From the NCBI RefSeq assembly GCF_963675165.1, contig NC_087390.1, positions 4,287,301 to 4,351,300 of the forward strand: a stretch of DNA of 64,000 nt, read 5' to 3'. The notes under the pieces were generated by a model that was given only the letters and a program-made list of their open reading frames with translations, had not been told where the DNA came from and ran no database searches. Positions within the stretch are counted from its first letter, which is position 1. Each line of letters starts with the position of its first letter. The position numbers and the translations under genes are program-made. The DNA is from Halichondria panicea (taxonomy: Eukaryota > Porifera > Demospongiae > Suberitida > Halichondriidae). Shown here one piece after another: positions 25,101-36,670 of this stretch.

Positions 25101-28100
25101 CGTCTACATGGCAAGAACAGAATATACTTAGGTCAGTGTCTAATAGTCCCAGCAGTCCTCGTGCTGAAAATAAAAGGAGCATTGTCGCCCTGTTTCAAGT
25201 CCACGTACATTGCAGATGCTGACCTGATATACTGAGCTTAACCCTAACCCTAACCCTAACCCTAACCCGCAGCAGTACATCTCAAAAACTGGGCTCCAAA
25301 ATAGGCAATGATATCCAGATTCCTTGAAGTAGTCATCATTATTTCATATAATGCTTGATAGGGTGTCATACAGGATTTTGAAGTGAGGGGGAAGTCACCG
25401 TAAAAGCTGCCGTAATCATGTCCCTGTTAAATTTGTCACGAAAGCTAGCTAGGTGGTAGCAGGAGTACATTACTCCTGGTCGTAGCTATATGGCCTTAGA
25501 TTTCAATGGAACACTAAAGGTAGCTTATATGCACTGCTTTGTGTCTGTGGTAGTGTCAAACAAAAGACCTCACTCTGAATGAGCAATACGGTTACGATGC
25601 AGTGTAGTCATCATTATTTCATATAATGCTCTACGTGGGCAGTCCAACATCCAGCACCTTCTTTTTACCTCCAATTGACCGTTGGAGAAATCCTCGGTGT
25701 GTGAACACAACTCGTTGATGGAAATTCTCCAGACCTATATGCTTTCGACCTGACTTTCTACATTCAGGGCTGGTGCGAGACTAATATTTACCCTCAATGC
25801 ATGCAATACGTAGGTTAAGCCACATTAATATTCTACGGTACACAAAGGGGATATTATGTCTGGAAATAACTTACAAACGTATTACACACTCACTTGATTG
25901 CTGTAATGTATCTCAAGACACTGCTGGAGTAGGTCACGTATATCAAGCAGGCAAATACCCATTGCTCGTTTAACGCGAATGCTCGCAGTGGAATTAATAC
26001 AATGATGAAGATCATGGTAAGTAGATTGAGATAGTTGTACAAAAAGAAACTGTAATCCGTAAAGTACGTCAACCTCCACCTACGTATAGTGATATACACG
26101 TTGAGAAAGAAAAGTTAGCATGAAAACGGCTTGTACATAGTACAGTTCATACAATGCCAATAACATACAGGTAGAGTGTGATAGACCTCTACGAGTGAGG
26201 CCGCAGTCACAAGCAGTATGGCCAGCCCCTCACAAACGCCACGGAAGATGTCCACAGGCTGGTCATAAAGATGAGGATCCGGCTCTTCAGCAGCAATGAT
26301 CAGAGCAGCCGAAATTGCCACCATTGTGATGGCCCAGTAGAAGAAATGGACACTGAAAAGTGATCAAGAAGCACTATCACATGTACGTACATGTACATGA
26401 GCCTCTGTTTTTGATAAAGGTGAGATACAAGAAAATACTGCTAACAATGCTCTTTCAGTATCTCTTTAGATACGATACCGATTCTTGGTGTCAAGGAAAT
26501 AATCATGATGCACATGTACATGTATAGCTACTTACATGAGAAAGTTTCTAGCAAAACGCCTCCACTTGCTATGCATCATTAGACGAACTACCAGATGAGT
26601 CACTGCTTCCTGAAAATTAACAAAATAATGTAGATCAAATTACAGAAGCTAAAAAAATGTATTATGTTGCATGCATGTACATCGGTTTATCATGCATACC
26701 TTATTGCCAGTCCACGCAATCCTTTCAAAGGCTGACTTTCCCAATTTTCGGCGAAGAGAAGAAGTGGAATTTCTGGCAATCCGTCCTTCTTTGTTGCACT
26801 CCAAGAGGTCATAGTATGCTGTACACGTTCGCTTGCGACCAGGTATTCTCTCAATCAGTGTGTCCATTACAGCACTCACTGTATCCTGTATTGTATGGAT
26901 GTGTGATACGTTCATTATTAGCGCTGTCACGTGATCTCCAGCCAATCAGTTCAGTAAAAGTAGTCCAATGACCGTACTTTTATTATCTATGCACTATATA
27001 TTAATGCACACTTTAAAAAAAAAAAAACACAAGTTTGGCAAAACCGTCTAATACATCAAACTGTACACTGTATACGCGGCTAGTGATCATGTGACAGTAC
27101 TAATCCTTTAGAATACGCGTAGCCTATATGATTATGTTTTAATGCTGGAGCACTCGGATGGGCTCTCGGTTAATGTATAGTGCACGAAGCGAATTGGCAC
27201 ACAGATGAATACTTAATCTAGGCTAGGTGTGTGTTCTAAACATTGCTTCCTATTATTGTTATATATGCATGCCTGTGGTTGTCTAACATTACTTCTTAAC
27301 AGACAACATTCTATTATTGTTATGCATGCCTGTGTTGTCCAACATTACTTCTTAAGAGATTCTATTATTGTTATGCATGCCTGTGTTGTCCTGTCCATAT
27401 ACTATAACACTGTATATATAGCGTAACTTTTAGGCAGGTTTCATAATACTTGCCCGGCTTTTATATACCTGTTCTTAAAGGCTCTATTCAAGTCCGAACT
27501 CACGGCAAACAAAAAGCGTTCTCGGTGGAATGACAAGGCCAAACACTCAACTATTGGTAGTTTGAAGATAGCCACAACTCTCTCTCTCTCTCTCTCTCTC
27601 TCGTATCGACAGAAGGCTCTACACAGCTAGCTACAATACATGACCATAATCTAAAACTAGTAAACTATATGTACAGCTCTAGTTTCGAGGTCTGGCTGCA
27701 AGCCATTACAGTGGCGGATCTAGGAATGTTGAGAGGGAGGTTCCAAAACAGTTAATTTGACTAAAAAAAAAATAAAATAAAAGTCAGTGATCACTTTTCC
27801 TAAGCAATGAGCATGCGCATTAGAGAGCCCTGCCCACATATCAATTATGAAATCAGCCTAGTACTAAACTGCAGATCACGATCATTCAGGCCGAGTTGCT
27901 AGCTTGGTAAGTTGATCTCCAGTGTTTCTTATGTGAAAGGGGGGTTCCATGGAACCCATGGAACCTGTCTGGATCCGCCACTGCATTAGATAACGGTGGC
28001 TTCTCAAAAAGTGCAGTATTGCAATCAAAATCTGAACCATTTCCCAGAATGCAGTTACGTCATGCAACTCTTGGAAAATTGATTATCGGTGGTTTTCTCT

Positions 28101-31100
28101 GCTTTGTTGATGAGTTAGTATGACTACTGTATATAGCGGGTAATTTTCGGGGTGGACAAAATATTCGTGGTTCAACAATATTGAGACATTTCGTGGGTAA
28201 TATTTTTGTGGTTGGAGCTTGTAAAGGTAAGCAAGGTCGTGGGTAAAATATTCATGGTCAGACTTCCAACCACGAAAACCACGAATATTTTGCCCCACGA
28301 AAATTACACGCTATACGGTATAATTATAGCTATAAAACACAATAACTTACATGCAAATACTCACTATCCAGCAAATCGTGGAAGCTCAGTCGAGGTTCAT
28401 TATCAGCTTGAGACAAGAACAAAGTTCGCACCCTGTATTGAGACAAGCAACTTTAGTTTCACTTTAGGCAACTTCACAAGAATAGATGCAAATAACCTTC
28501 TTTCAATGGCAACTCACTTAGCTGGCTTCATCTCTCGACACATGAGTACAGCAAAAGCATTGTAGTCATCAACACTATCGATCGAGTTCTGCATTGTACT
28601 TTGTACTCCAAGAGCTTGAACAATGGCTATCTCCAGTGGTACTTTCTCGTCATTATTTTCTGTGTGAGGGTCGGCCCCCCAACGAAGGAGCTCTTTGGCC
28701 ACATCAGGGAAACCTCGCCTCGCTGCTAGATGGAGGGGTGTGTCGCCATCCTCATCAGTGGCCATAACCTTCGCACCTTTCTGAATCAGCTCAGTCACAT
28801 ACAGGCCAATCTATACGTACATGTGTTATTAAATACAGTATTAAGCTATCTTTCTCTCCCCCTCCCTCTCCCCCTCCCTCCCCCCCTCTCCTTTCCCCCC
28901 TCTCCTGATGGCAGAATTAGTACACATCAGTGATGGTAGAAGTGCATGTATCAACTCGAAGCCCTCATGCGTCTATTAGACAGTTACTCAATTAATTTCT
29001 GGTGTAATTCGTCTCAGACCACCTTGAGATGAACCCAGTTACAGAAAGTATTGTGCATGCTGACTCACTCTAGCCTCAGGGAATTTTGCAGAGTCTGTCT
29101 CCAATATCACATTGAGCAGAGCCTTGTCATTATTCCCAGCACGCTGTATATACCCAGCTATCTCCTTTGTGTTGGTCAGCTTAACTTTGCTCTTTCTCAG
29201 ACTCTTCCTTTTCGACCAAACGTCTTCAGAGAGAAATGTATATGGATCATCTGCCTGTGAGCAGTCGAAAACCAACAATAACCTTAATATAGTACGTTAT
29301 AAAATGATGTTGCAAGCTCCACTGTAGCTAATGCCTCACGACATTTTTGCTTTGCTCAAAAATTAGTATAGAAGAGGTTAGTTTGCTTTGTATAATGTAT
29401 AATTATTACGAAATAAAGTTAAATGAATTTTATTGTTGACAATAACAAATTGAATTCTAATTTAGAACACAGAGTAATACAGTGTTGTGGAAGAGGAGTT
29501 TAATGACAGAAGTTTTCCAATGTCAAGGATAGAATCATAGATCTATGATGATAGCATAATAGTTGAGCGGTGTGTGCATTTCCTGTCAAAGGTGCCATGG
29601 ATCTGCAAAGAGGTCTCAGAGCCTGCTGCATGCTTCTGGCTCTGCACCTAACAGCTCTTTTCTGACTCTTGTAGCAAAAGCTAATTCATAAGTTGAATAG
29701 AAACTTTGTGCGAACAGATGATGCTATGGAATATTCTGAAGACTGGAACAGCCTTCACCGTAAGTAACACTGAGAAAGATTGCAAATCCACGAATTAAAA
29801 TCAATAACGTGGCCAGAAGCCTATAGAAGCTGTTAGTTTTCGCCGTCGCATTGCAACGGTTAAGTAGTTACAACACACATGCACACACACACCAGGGCCG
29901 TAGATAGCTTAGGTTTGCAGGGGTGGCAAAATAACAGCTGAAATTTTTTACAACAAAAAAGGTCAACTGTTTTTCATATCCTCTGAGTATGGTAACTTGT
30001 AACTTGCTGTGACACCAACTTAGCTATTCATGGAGCAACTAAAACAAGGTAAGAAGATGCTCCTGCTTCCCAGAGGCGTAGTAGAGCTATGATTTTTACC
30101 TAAAAAAGGTCATCACTTTTTCTCTGCAGTAAGCATGCCATCAGATAGCCCTGCCCACATTTGCATTGGGCATGTGCAGATCAATCTTTCACAGTAATTC
30201 TTGCAGATCTAGAATGCAGGGGGTAACTGCCCCCCCTTGCCCCCCCTCCGCTGTCTACGGCCTAGCCTCGATTCAAGGCCGATTAAAATACGGCCTGGTA
30301 CCTATTGCAGGGGTGATAGTACACATGCGCTTCAAATTATCCAGAATATGGGTAATCGTACTACGAACGTAAAACCTTAGTAAATTATACTGGAAATTAG
30401 AATGTTTACTAAGAATACACAGTAAAAACAGATGTGTTATAATAACATAAAACATCTCAAGTACCTTAAGGTTGGTATTATTGGCGGGTACTAATTTTAG
30501 CGGTTTGCTGAGATACTGCATTTGGCGGGTACTAATTTTAGCGATTTGAAATGACTAGACTGGCGACGCGACGATATTACTCTCTAATTGTACGTAATGC
30601 TGACGTGTTTGTATTATTAGCGAGTGGTTGATTTAGCGAAAAAATTTCAATTCGCTAAATTCGCTAAAATAACAACCCGTTAATAATACCGACCTTAAGG
30701 TAAATAAATTTTATTAAAATTTAATGTAGAAATGACATAAAATATCTGTCATTTTAACACTAAAATACGATGATGCATCTCGTATAACATAATTATGTGT
30801 TTTTGCTGTGTATGTTCTGTAATACTCCATCTCTATGACTGAGTTTTGTGAAGCTGTGGCTTATGCCGTCTATTGCGTTGGGGTCTAGAAGGCTTAAACA
30901 CTAGTTTTAAGACAGAAGAGGCTCTCATCTACGTCTAGGATGGTTCTATAGCCGGGTTGTCTTCGCGAGTAGCAGTTTGAGGCACCATATACTTCCCATA
31001 GCCTGTACAGACCCAAGGTAAGACATCCTGACCATACAACCGTCATAGAGGTAGATGAGAGCCTCTTTTGCCTTCAGACTAGTGTGAAAGCCTTCTGGAA

Positions 31101-34100
31101 CAACATAATAGAGAGCTAAGCTGATGTACAAAGATAGAAAATAGATGAGAACAAGAAAAAAGGGATTCCCCAGATTCTGGTGAATAAACTAACGCATGCG
31201 CACCAACACCATGCAATAGGTACCAGGCCGTATTTTAATCGGCCTGGAATCGAGGCTATCTACGGCCCTGCACACAGTCAGCTTTACCGTATTCCTCGTA
31301 CGACTACGCCTCAATGCATAATTAGCATGCATATGTACCTTGTTTATCGGAACACTTGCTATGGTCCAAAAATAGCTTTTAATGAACACATGCTGAGAAC
31401 TTGCAAGAAACAAGACTCTATAGCCACTTCGTATACAGAAAAATTTAAGAGCTTAAAAGGTTTTGTCCGTTATTCGGAGGTGTCCTTTATTGGGAGGTTA
31501 TACCATATAAAGTTACGTTACCCCAAATGTGTTTAATAAGAGACTTCAAATATATACATAATTCAGTAATATAGTTGTACCATGGATATCAAGGGTGTAT
31601 ATAGAGACTTCAAATATACACTTAATTCAGTATACATGTACCATGGATATCAAGGGTGTATTAGATTTGTACTACCGAGGGCAGTTCTATGTATTCCCCG
31701 AGGAAATACATACAACTGCACGAGGTAGTACAATAACAATACACACCGCAGATATCCATGGTGCTACAAACCACATTTGCAACTTCACACCCCAGTTCCA
31801 ATGGGGTCCGGTAGTTTTAGTGAATCTGATTGGATACTGAAGAATTGATCTTCACAATGTGATCCAATGTGTCACAGTAGTGTCCTATAAAAGAGAGAGC
31901 CCTTTAAGGTTATGGTCAACCGTTTGCTCATTAATTATTCATAAGCTAGATCTAGTGATCTTTTCCAGCTAGAATGAGCTGGAAGCCCCGCTGAAACGCA
32001 GTAGTCATTTCATGGCTCGAATAGACACTTTTAATAGATAGCTTAGGTGCAGTCTACTGTAGCTGAACTATATGCAGGGCCACACGAAGAGATATAAAAA
32101 AGGCTACTGAAAGCTCACAAGAGGCTGTTTTCCTTGGCTCTGTCAGCCATTTTAAGTACATATTTTTGTTTTGTGAGAGTTTCCTGGCCTGGAACGAAAA
32201 AACGCTTCGTGTAGCCCTCCAGAATGGTAAAAAGTATCCTATAAGAGCAAGAACACGGAGCTAGAAGTATTTTTGGAAGCATAAAATGACCACTGGTTTG
32301 TGTTGTTTCTAGTAACTTGATGATCGGTATGTGCTTCAAACTTCTCTCATGGCATTTATAGTTTCACAAAAATCATTATAAGAAAATCATGAATATTCAT
32401 GAGCAAACTGTTTACCGTAACCTTAAGGGTGGATGGTGGCCTTTAGGCTGACCACAAGTCAATGTACTCTATATTCCTTAGTGTCAGAGCACATCATGGT
32501 ACAAGTAGCCATAGTCTTTGAGAACAAATTAACCACCACAAATTAACATCTTTTATACCGTATATATAATTATATAGCAGGTAATTTTCGTTGTTGCTTC
32601 GTACAGCTCAGGACAGTGACGTTGAATTTATAGTGGAACCTCCCTTAACGACTACCTCTTAACAGCAACCAGGAATTGACTCAGAGCATATCATTTTTAT
32701 GTGGTTGACAATCGAAACCTCTAGATACCACCTCTCTATATAACGGCCAAAAGGCTGTTCCCCAACAGTGTCCGTTTTATGGAGGTTCCACTGTATTGCA
32801 GTAGTTAATTTTTGTATAATGCTCTCAATACAAAATATACGAAAATAACCCGCTACACGGTAAGTTAATTGGACTGTCGTCACATGATAGACGTGGCCCG
32901 TCCTAGCTCCTAAAAGAAGGGAGGGACGGGTTTCAAGCCTCAAGCCTATGTCTGGATTAATTTGTACTCACTGCAGTGGCGTTTCTAGGAATATTGGTAG
33001 GAGCACGACATTTTGGATTCGCCCACGCACAGGAAGCCACGCCCACGTTTTACTGCACATTACAGGGAACAATACTGATTTTACAAAAAACAATCACGAA
33101 GATATCAATTCTACCAGTACCATGCCAATATCTACAGGTATTTTCACAGTGTATCACTATGTGTAGAAGACATAGTCTTGTCAGTCGATTGTTCTGTGTG
33201 ATCGTACTGCTGTCTCTATTCTCTTTAGACCGTACACTAGCTGAAAGACTTCTCTGCTGAGCAGCTATACTATAGCAGAGGAGCAGAGGACCTGATCACA
33301 CTCTACCTGAATAATTATACAATTGTTTTGATGCAAATGTTCTGGTGGTAGTATAATTATCATTGTGCTCTCACTATAGCCTATAGTGAGAGCACACTAT
33401 CACCAGAACATCTGCTGAATAATTATACAATGGTTTTGATGCAGATTTTCAGACTATATATAGGCTATAGTGAGAGCACAATGATATACTATCACCAGAA
33501 CATCTGCATCAAAACCATTGCATAAGGTGCAGTGCAGGCTCAGGCTCAGGCTCATGCAGCTCCCAGCTATGCATATTGCTTTGCAGCACCAATCAGATTG
33601 CTCCATGCAGCCTCTCCCCTTCTTGCTCTATATATATGGGTTCTATATATACTCTTTGCAATTAATTAACGACTTATTTTCAGGGCTTCAGACTTTTACA
33701 GTTTCTTTCCTGCATCTAATTATACACATCATTTTCTTTAATTGACTATACACTAATTTTTGCTAGCAATGAATTGCTATCCTAAAACAACAGAGCTAAT
33801 CTTTACCCACATAGTCGGTTGATTCTTCAGCATCAGAAAATTGGTTCATGCCCGTCTCTTTGATGTCAAGCCGGCCTTGATTATCCTACAATTATACGGA
33901 AAAGAGGATTATTGTAACCAGTTGTATAGCATTGGGTGCACAGATACAATTACTACCGCATGTGTCAGCTTTCTAGTATACATATACAAACCTCAGTTAT
34001 ATCTTGGTGCATGCATGAGTATAATAGCGTTCTGAGCTTGCAAACTCACACACTCATAATTATCAATGTATACTGAATCTTCAACTCACATCTCCAGCAT

Positions 34101-34146
34101 GTTGACTATTCAGAGGGACAAATACTTCAATACTCTCTGCAGCCAT
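19151..34146 (-). CDS. TRP-like ankyrin cation channel B (15 exons, one-base frameshift in exon 8)
   Basis: Paralogue of A and C with the same exon plan: 34090-34146, 33807-33885, 29069-29250, 28518-28810, 28351-28432, 26700-26885, 26536-26609, 26169-26352, 25894-26079, 23321-23605, 23059-23145, 22753-22933, 19637-19688, 19479-19584, 19151-19235. It starts MAAESIEVFVPL. The ankyrin unit, S1-S6, the pore end YFGPDGFG and the S6 stretch LNLLIAQMSDTFSNVQ are all present. Exon 8 is 184 nt where A and C have 183: the extra base lies just before the donor (about 26169-26200), so S3 onward is out of frame unless splicing differs. I found no alternative donor of the right phase. Either B is a recent pseudogene or one base is a sequence error; the rest of the frame is clean, which suggests a very young lesion or an error. 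A minus-strand AATAAA lies at 19021-19026. Confidence 0.82.
19260..19379. repeat. R1 end-only derivative, intron 14 of gene B
   Basis: Only the 5' start (GAAAGCACCGCGGGTGCC) and the 3' hairpin end (CGCTTGCGCATGCGTACCGA) remain, with the body deleted, as expected for an internally deleted DNA transposon. Confidence 0.55.
19853..20271. mobile_element. TTAGTTGGGCGGAGT inverted-repeat element, 419 bp
   Basis: Ends TTAGTTGGGCGGAGTCCAAC and the complement at the right, TTTAGAG duplicated at 19846-19852 and 20272-20278. Inside, GGTTGGGTATCATGACAATA recurs inverted. It lies in intron 12 of gene B. Confidence 0.72.
20340..21010. repeat. R2 copy with an inserted inverted-repeat element
   Basis: R2 body without its hairpin end. 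At 20401-20756 it holds a 356-bp element ending CTAGTCGAGCGCCGCCGCCC / GGCGGCGGCGCCCGACTAG, flanked by 7-bp CAGTGTA. Confidence 0.6.
20401..20756. mobile_element. CTAGTCGAGCG inverted-repeat element, 356 bp
   Basis: Imperfect inverted ends of about 60 bp that include GAAGGAGGTCGGGAATCAAG. CAGTGTA is repeated at 20394-20400 and 20757-20763. No ORF of note. Confidence 0.7.
22011..22741. mobile_element. TAGCCTCG-family element at the exon 12 splice donor of gene B
   Basis: 731 bp, ends TAGCCTC...GAGGCTA, flanked by the 9-bp duplication ATATTGCTC (22002-22010, 22742-22750). The right copy supplies part of the GTGAGC donor (minus strand, 22747-22752) of exon 12. Internal inverted segments include AGGCTCTCC near the left and its complement near 22125. 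No coding capacity seen. Confidence 0.8.
24113..24931. repeat. R1 repeat copy, intron 9 of gene B
   Basis: Full-length R1 with both ends, interrupted at 24187-24472 by an element whose ends resemble CAGTGGCGGATCCAG. GTTCAAGTC in the body fits an RNA polymerase III box B, but no convincing box A is seen. Confidence 0.65.
25237..25269. repeat. Interstitial telomere-type repeat (CCCTAA)5
   Basis: Five perfect CCCTAA units, the common animal telomere repeat, inside intron 9 of gene B. Confidence 0.85.
27580..27602. repeat. CT microsatellite
   Basis: Pure (CT)11-12 in intron 5 of gene B. CT-rich tracts also occur at 28852-28905 and 54845-54865. Confidence 0.85.
27709..27983. mobile_element. CAGTGGCGGATC element in gene B intron 5
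   Basis: Ends CAGTGGCGGATCTAGGAA and CTGGATCCGCCACTG, with CATTA on both sides. The same ends occur at 24187-24472. Single left-type ends lie near 32974 and 53407. Confidence 0.65.
28126..28320. mobile_element. taCCGTATAGCG palindromic element, intron 5 of gene B
   Basis: Ends ACTGTATATAGCGGGTAATT and AAATTACACGCTATACGGTA. AATATTCGTGG / CCACGAATATT are the inner arms. Confidence 0.7.
30263..31258. mobile_element. TAGCCTCG-family element, 996 bp
   Basis: Ends are inverted over about 40 bp (TAGCCTCGATTC...GGCCTGGAATCGAGGCTA). TCTACGGCC is duplicated at 30254-30262 and 31259-31267. It sits inside an older element ending CAGGGCCGTAGATAG and has itself received a CCTTAAGGT element at 30462-30702. 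No gene seen. Confidence 0.78.
30462..30702. mobile_element. CCTTAAGGT inverted-repeat element
   Basis: Starts TACCTTAAGGTTGGTATTAT and ends AATACCGACCTTAAGGTA; ends inverted over about 40 bp with GCGGGTACTAATTTTAGCG inside. Innermost layer of the 29.6-31.3 kb nest. Confidence 0.7.
32556..32862. mobile_element. taCCGTATAGCG element split by a CAGTGGAACC element
   Basis: Left end TACCGTATATATAATTATAT near 32556, right end AACCCGCTACACGGTA. The insert at 32632-32795 has ends AGTGGAACCTCCC and GGAGGTTCCACTGTA. Confidence 0.6.
33300..33530. repeat. Tangle of inverted repeats in gene B intron 2
   Basis: TTTTGATGCAAATGTTCTGG, TGTGCTCTCACTATAGCC and their complements alternate, giving two hairpins with CTATAGTGAGAGCACA. 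It looks like a palindromic element partly duplicated in place. Confidence 0.6.
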
Positions 34147-34198
34147 TACCTTGACTTGTCCATAGCCCCTTGCCAGGAAATAGGGTGTGTATTTAGAT

Positions 34199-34230
34199 CT
34201 TGCGCATGCTTTGTAGGACTGGGAGGAGCC
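34199..34230. promoter_or_regulatory. Promoter block of gene B, shared with gene C
   Basis: CTTGCGCATGC then TTTGTAGGACTGGGAGGAGC, starting 53 bp upstream of the gene B start codon. It matches 59208-59240 before gene C at nearly every base while the surrounding DNA has diverged, which points to selection or to a recent duplication. Gene A instead has a GC box (CCCCGCCTCC, 18880-18889). Confidence 0.5.
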
Positions 34231-34729
34231 TGGTCATGGTCGTGTTTTATGATATTATGGAATTTAATAGCATATTAAATGGGGTTAACAACAAGGAGCA
34301 GGCCGCAATGACGTCACTCATCTCAATGCATGTGCACTAAAGTTGAAGCCTCGTGGCAGTCTCAGAACTATTAGCAGTCACTTTGTGAGCATATCAGATG
34401 TCCATCATTCATTCATTCATTCATCTTCTGTCTACCAATTCTCTCTACCGATTAGTGCCCGGTCATCGGCCATGGACCCCCCCCCCCTCAGTTGGCAGGT
34501 ACAGAACACCTAAGCCTTTAGCCAAAAGTTACTTCGACACCACCGCAGCTGGCACGTCGATAATAACCCCTCTCCATTCTAATACGAATGTGAAAAATCA
34601 GGGGCACAATTGACTGCCAAGGTGGTGTAGGATCAATACATATAGTCGCTAACCATGCCTTATACGTACCTCATGCTCAGTGTAGCTATAGACAATAAAT
34701 TAATAAATTATATCATGTCGCTGCATGGA

Positions 34730-35350
34730 GAGTATGGCAAACTCAACAAGTAGCAACAGAGTATGGCAAAATCAACATAGCAACAGAGTAAGCCTATGTA
34801 CGTGCATATAGATGCTTTATTCGTATACCTGTATAGACAATACCTATAATGATCATGTCGCTGCATGGACTCAAACAGATAAGAGTATGAGTATGGCAAA
34901 CTCAACAAATAGCAACAGAGTATGGCAAACTCAACAATGGCAGGGTATAGCAAACCACTGCCAAGGTGGTGTAGGATCAAATGCTTTATACGTAGTTAAG
35001 TACCTAGCTATATACAGTACATGTCATGTCGCTCCACGGACAGCGGCCAACTCAACAAGGTACGGCAAACACAGCAAATGGCAGGGTGATGGCAGACCCA
35101 ACAAATGCCAGGTACCGGCAGGGTGATGGCATACCCACAAATGCCAGGGTGATGGCATACCCAACAAATGCCAGGGTAATGGCAGACCCAGGGTGATGGC
35201 ATACCCAACAAATGGCAGGGTGATGGCAGACCCAACAAATGCCAGGGTGATGGCATACCCAACAAATGGCATACTAACAAACTGCCGAGTGTGTATGTTA
35301 ATAAATGCCGACTGTAGCAAACGCAACAACTGGCAGGGCGTGGCAAACCC
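34730..35350. repeat. 27-bp minisatellite inside the Ngaro-like element
   Basis: Unit CAGGGTGATGGCATACCCAA plus CAAATGC, best preserved at 35080-35260 (six or more units). Looser TATGGCAAACTCAACA units start near 34733. Confidence 0.75.
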
Positions 35351-35355
35351 AGCAA

Positions 35356-36150
35356 ATGAAAGCACCGCAGGAGACACAAAGCTATTATACCAGGCAGACT
35401 AGATCAGTAATTTCTCATCAGCCCCCTCATCACTTTTAGCCTTCCCCCCAAAAGTTTATTATTCATTATTTGTTAGGTGTGGCCTAAATTAATGAGCCAC
35501 ACCCACTGTATATTAGGCAGTGGTTTACAATTAATGAGTTACACCCAGCCCACACGGCAAATTAGAAACCGATTACTGATGATGTAATGGTTGTGTACCG
35601 AAATATTGCATTGTCAGCATAATGAAGAGTGATTAGTGACCCCTCATGGCCTCATCAATTTTTAAAAAACCATGTGGTGGTGGGAGGCTGCTGGTCTGCT
35701 TTGCCTGGTCTGGTGAACATTTTTGCTGCATGCAAACTCAGAGTGGGTAATGATCGACCAAGATTGTTGTTAAAAAGTTCAAGTCTAAAATTAATCGTCT
35801 CTGTCAGAAAATTAATGACTGCCATCAGCAGAGCCTTGCAGCTCTCTTCTCACTCTTGCAGCTACCAATAGCTAGCGTTCTAGTTCAGAGCTAACTACTT
35901 CGCAGAGTAGCAACACTCGGTAAACAAGTTTGGATACATGCTCTGGCATTCCAAGTAAGCAAAACTAGGCATAACTCGAGAATGAAGCACTGATTATTTT
36001 GCAAATCCAAGAAAACATGACTAGAAGCCTATAGAGAAACTCTTACTTGCACTTCATTGATCCTTGAACAGCTGTAGCAGTCTACACTGACACACACACA
36101 CAAACATACTACCGTATACCTCGCTTGCGCATGTGCACTGAGGCACAATA
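35356..36150. repeat. R1 repeat copy inside the Ngaro-like element
   Basis: Rearranged copy: the 5' end runs GAAAGCACCGCAGGAGACAC, then about 330 bp not seen in other copies, then the R1 body and the hairpin end near 36113-36150. It splits the minisatellite region into two blocks. Confidence 0.6.
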
Positions 36151-36670
36151 ATGGCGAGTATGGCAAAACCCAACAAATGGCATACTAATAAACCAGAGTA
36201 TAGCAAATGCAAACTCAACGAATGGCAACACACTCAACAAATATAGCCGAGTAGGGTGTGGCAAACCCTGGTATTGCAAGTTAACCTCAAGTAGCGGGGT
36301 ATGGCATATATACCCCCCTGGGCCCATCCCCCAAAATAAATGTCGGGGCAGGTCAATCAAACACAATAATAATACACCTCAGCAAGCAAAGAGCCACAGT
36401 ACACTTTATGAACTGCTCCTGCACGCACCACAGGTATCTCGCAAAGTTCGCAGGTATGGAAAACTCTGAGTATGGCAAACGCAGCAAAACTCAGTAGGGT
36501 ATAGCTATGGCAAACTCAACAAATGGTACCAACAACAGGAGGGGTATGGCAAACTCAACAACATTTAGGAACAAGTGCAGGGCAAACTCAGAAAATGGCA
36601 CCGACAAAAGGCGGGTTATGGTAACTGGCAGCAAACTCAATAAAATGGCAGGGTAGGCGGTATTGGCAAA
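36150..36670. repeat. Degenerate minisatellite, second block
   Basis: Spaced units of GGTATGGCAAACTCAACAAA, related to the block at 34730-35350, from which it is separated by an R1 copy. Confidence 0.65.

Larger units (their letters stand above)
29891..31270. mobile_element. CAGGGCCGTAGATAG element carrying a nested TAGCCTCG element
   Basis: Ends CAGGGCCGTAGATAG and CTATCTACGGCCCTG. Removing the 996-bp insert at 30263-31258 leaves a unit of about 375 bp. It splits an R2 copy (29590-29890 and 31271-31323). Confidence 0.65.

Noticed and set aside
25237-25269. A true chromosome end
   Set aside because: Gene B continues on both sides, so the CCCTAA run is interstitial.
25890-26079. Alternative frame of gene B exon 9 as a way to absorb the exon 8 frameshift
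   Set aside because: It is open but encodes text with no S3-S4 character, so it does not rescue the channel.
33518-34035. Plus-strand open frames near gene B exon 2
   Set aside because: They are antisense to exon 2 or lie in the intron, with no recognisable domain.
35080-35270. Regular repeats resembling a CRISPR array
   Set aside because: Units are contiguous 27-bp tandem repeats without unique spacers, in animal nuclear DNA; this is a minisatellite.
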